DNA of 15,119 nucleotides, from assembly GCA_900313435.1 (NCBI GenBank), contig OMRF01000355.1, forward strand, positions 1 to 15,119. Reading direction: 5' to 3'. This stretch comes from an uncultured Lachnospiraceae bacterium (GTDB taxonomy: Bacteria > Bacillota > Clostridia > Lachnospirales > Lachnospiraceae). Positions 13,881 to 15,119 of the stretch are shown in pieces. Position 1 is the stretch's first letter, and the number at the start of each line of letters is the position of its first letter. The translations under genes and the position numbers were made by a program. The notes beneath the pieces are model-generated. The model was not told the origin of the DNA. It worked only from the letters and a program-made list of their open reading frames with translations, and made no database searches.

Positions 13881-15119
13881 ATGGACAGGTTCATTCTTCA
13901 TGCTCCCTATCAGCCTACAGGGGATCAGCCCCAGGCAATAGAAAAGCTTGTAAAGGGCTTTAAGGAAGGCAATCAGTTTGAGACCCTCCTTGGAGTCACA
14001 GGCTCGGGAAAGACCTATACCATGGCAAACATCATTGCCGCCCTGAACAAGCCGACCCTCATTATCTCTCATAATAAGACTCTTGCGGGGCAGCTGTACG
14101 GGGAGATGAAGGAGTTCTTTCCTGAAAACGCCGTCGAGTACTTCGTTTCCTATTATGATTATTATCAGCCGGAGGCCTATGTTCCTCAGACCGATACCTA
14201 TATCGCGAAGGACTCCTCCATTAATGATGAAATAGACAAGCTCAGGCTTTCGGCCACCGCCTCCATGGCGGAGAGAAATGACGTGATAGTGGTCGCTTCG
14301 GTCTCCTGCATTTACGGGATCGGCGAACCTGATGATTTTCAAAATCTTATGGTCTCTCTTCGTCCGGGAATGGAGATAGACAGGGATGCCGTGATCGAAT
14401 CTCTGGTCGGCATCCAGTATGTCCGGAACGACATGGATTTTAAGCGGGGCACCTTCAGGGTTCACGGCGATACGCTGGATATCATTCCTGCCAATGTGAA
14501 TGAATATGCCCTTCGGATAGAATGGTTCGGGGACGAGATAGACAGGATAGTCGAGACAGATATAATGTCCGGCCGCGTAACAAGGGAGCTTAAGCATGTC
14601 GCGATCTTTCCGGCATCACATTATGTTGTTCCCAAGGACAGGATACTATCGGCCTGTGAAGAGATTGAAAAGGATCTCGATTTCCAGGTCAGGTTCTTCA
14701 AGCAGAACGGCAAGCTCATTGAGGCGCAGCGCATCGCTGAGAGAACAAACTTTGACATAGAGATGCTCAAGGAGACAGGCTTTGTTTCCGGCATAGAAAA
14801 TTACACCAGATATCTCACAAAACAGAAGGCGGGAGAGCCTCCGGCGACACTGATGGATTATTTCGGACGGGATTATCTCATAATAGTCGACGAGTCCCAT
14901 ATGACGGTGCCGCAGATCAGAGGAATGTACGCCGGGAATTTCTCAAGGAAACAGACCCTTATAGATTACGGCTTCCGTCTTCCCTCTGCTATGGACAACA
15001 GACCCCTCAACTTTACGGAGTTTGAGGACAAGATAGACCAGCTGCTCTTTGTATCGGCGACGCCCGGTCCTTATGAGTCGGAGCACGAGATGCTCAGGGC
15101 TGAGCAGGTGATAAGGCCC
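13881..15119 (+). CDS. uvrB: UvrABC excision repair helicase subunit UvrB (partial, C-terminus beyond window)
   Basis: UvrB takes over damaged DNA from UvrA, checks the lesion by strand insertion and recruits UvrC for dual incision. The first 413 residues are present and the frame is open to the right edge. Seen: the family N-terminus 'YQPTGDQPQAIEKL' (10-23), Walker A 'GVTGSGKT' (38-45), the Tyr-rich beta-hairpin 'YYDYYQPEAYVPQTDTYI' that clamps DNA (about 92-110), 'HNKTLAGQLYGEMKEFFP', and the DEAD-like box D337-E338-S339-H340. The later helicase motifs and UVR domain lie outside. The ATG follows secA by 3 nt with only a weak AAGG site at the secA stop, so it is likely translated by reinitiation. 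The two genes probably share a transcript. Confidence 0.97.
   Translation, partial: MDRFILHAPYQPTGDQPQAIEKLVKGFKEGNQFETLLGVTGSGKTYTMANIIAALNKPTLIISHNKTLAGQLYGEMKEFFPENAVEYFVSYYDYYQPEAYVPQTDTYIAKDSSINDEIDKLRLSATASMAERNDVIVVASVSCIYGIGEPDDFQNLMVSLRPGMEIDRDAVIESLVGIQYVRNDMDFKRGTFRVHGDTLDIIPANVNEYALRIEWFGDEIDRIVETDIMSGRVTRELKHVAIFPASHYVVPKDRILSACEEIEKDLDFQVRFFKQNGKLIEAQRIAERTNFDIEMLKETGFVSGIENYTRYLTKQKAGEPPATLMDYFGRDYLIIVDESHMTVPQIRGMYAGNFSRKQTLIDYGFRLPSAMDNRPLNFTEFEDKIDQLLFVSATPGPYESEHEMLRAEQVIRP

Noticed and set aside
13782..14597. 271-residue minus-strand open frame
   Set aside because: It is antisense to the end of secA and start of uvrB, both clearly identified.

Overview
The window looks like chromosome of a Gram-positive, low-to-moderate GC Firmicute, most likely a Lachnospiraceae-type clostridium. 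The grounds are near-consensus Shine-Dalgarno sites before most genes, SecA and UvrB of the Firmicute type, a B. subtilis-like unimodular QueF, no sign of an outer membrane, and secreted proteins built from repeats common in clostridia of gut and rumen. Genus cannot be set from the sequence alone.

Layout. (1) 1-1105, minus: N-terminal part of a membrane glycosyltransferase (GT2), running off the left edge. (2) 1222-3710, plus: a Band 7/SPFH membrane protein translationally coupled (TAATG overlap) to a large unrecognised polytopic membrane protein. (3) 3827-4501, plus: an unrecognised small hydrophobic protein closed by a strong intrinsic terminator. (4) 4582-6447, plus: a tight queuosine operon, queC - queuosine precursor transporter (VUT/YhhQ family) - queF. 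(5) 6448-7232: a stretch without a credible protein gene that holds, on the minus strand, a complete stand-alone transcription unit. It has a consensus promoter (TTGACA-17-TATTAT), about 610 nt of structured non-coding sequence and a 13-bp intrinsic terminator. This is the most interesting element here. (6) 7233-11055, minus: a two-gene operon for exported proteins sharing three-copy 'YRLYNPNSGDHxYT' repeat arrays (DUF5648-like). The first gene carries an NlpC/P60-like cysteine-peptidase domain, the second two tandem DUF6273-like plus Ig-like modules. Near-identical short REP-like repeats lie just outside both ends of this operon. (7) 11283-15119, plus: housekeeping secA followed after 3 nt by uvrB, which runs off the right edge.

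How parts relate. The QueC-transporter-QueF trio covers the preQ0-making step, uptake of a deazapurine precursor, and reduction of preQ0 to preQ1 for tRNA modification; queD and queE are not in the window. The exported operon reads as an accessory cell-surface or cell-wall module set between conserved genes. The large RNA ends about 9 nt from the queF stop, convergent with it, so any read-through from queF would be antisense to the RNA.

All assignments come from reading sequence and recalled family motifs; no searches were run.
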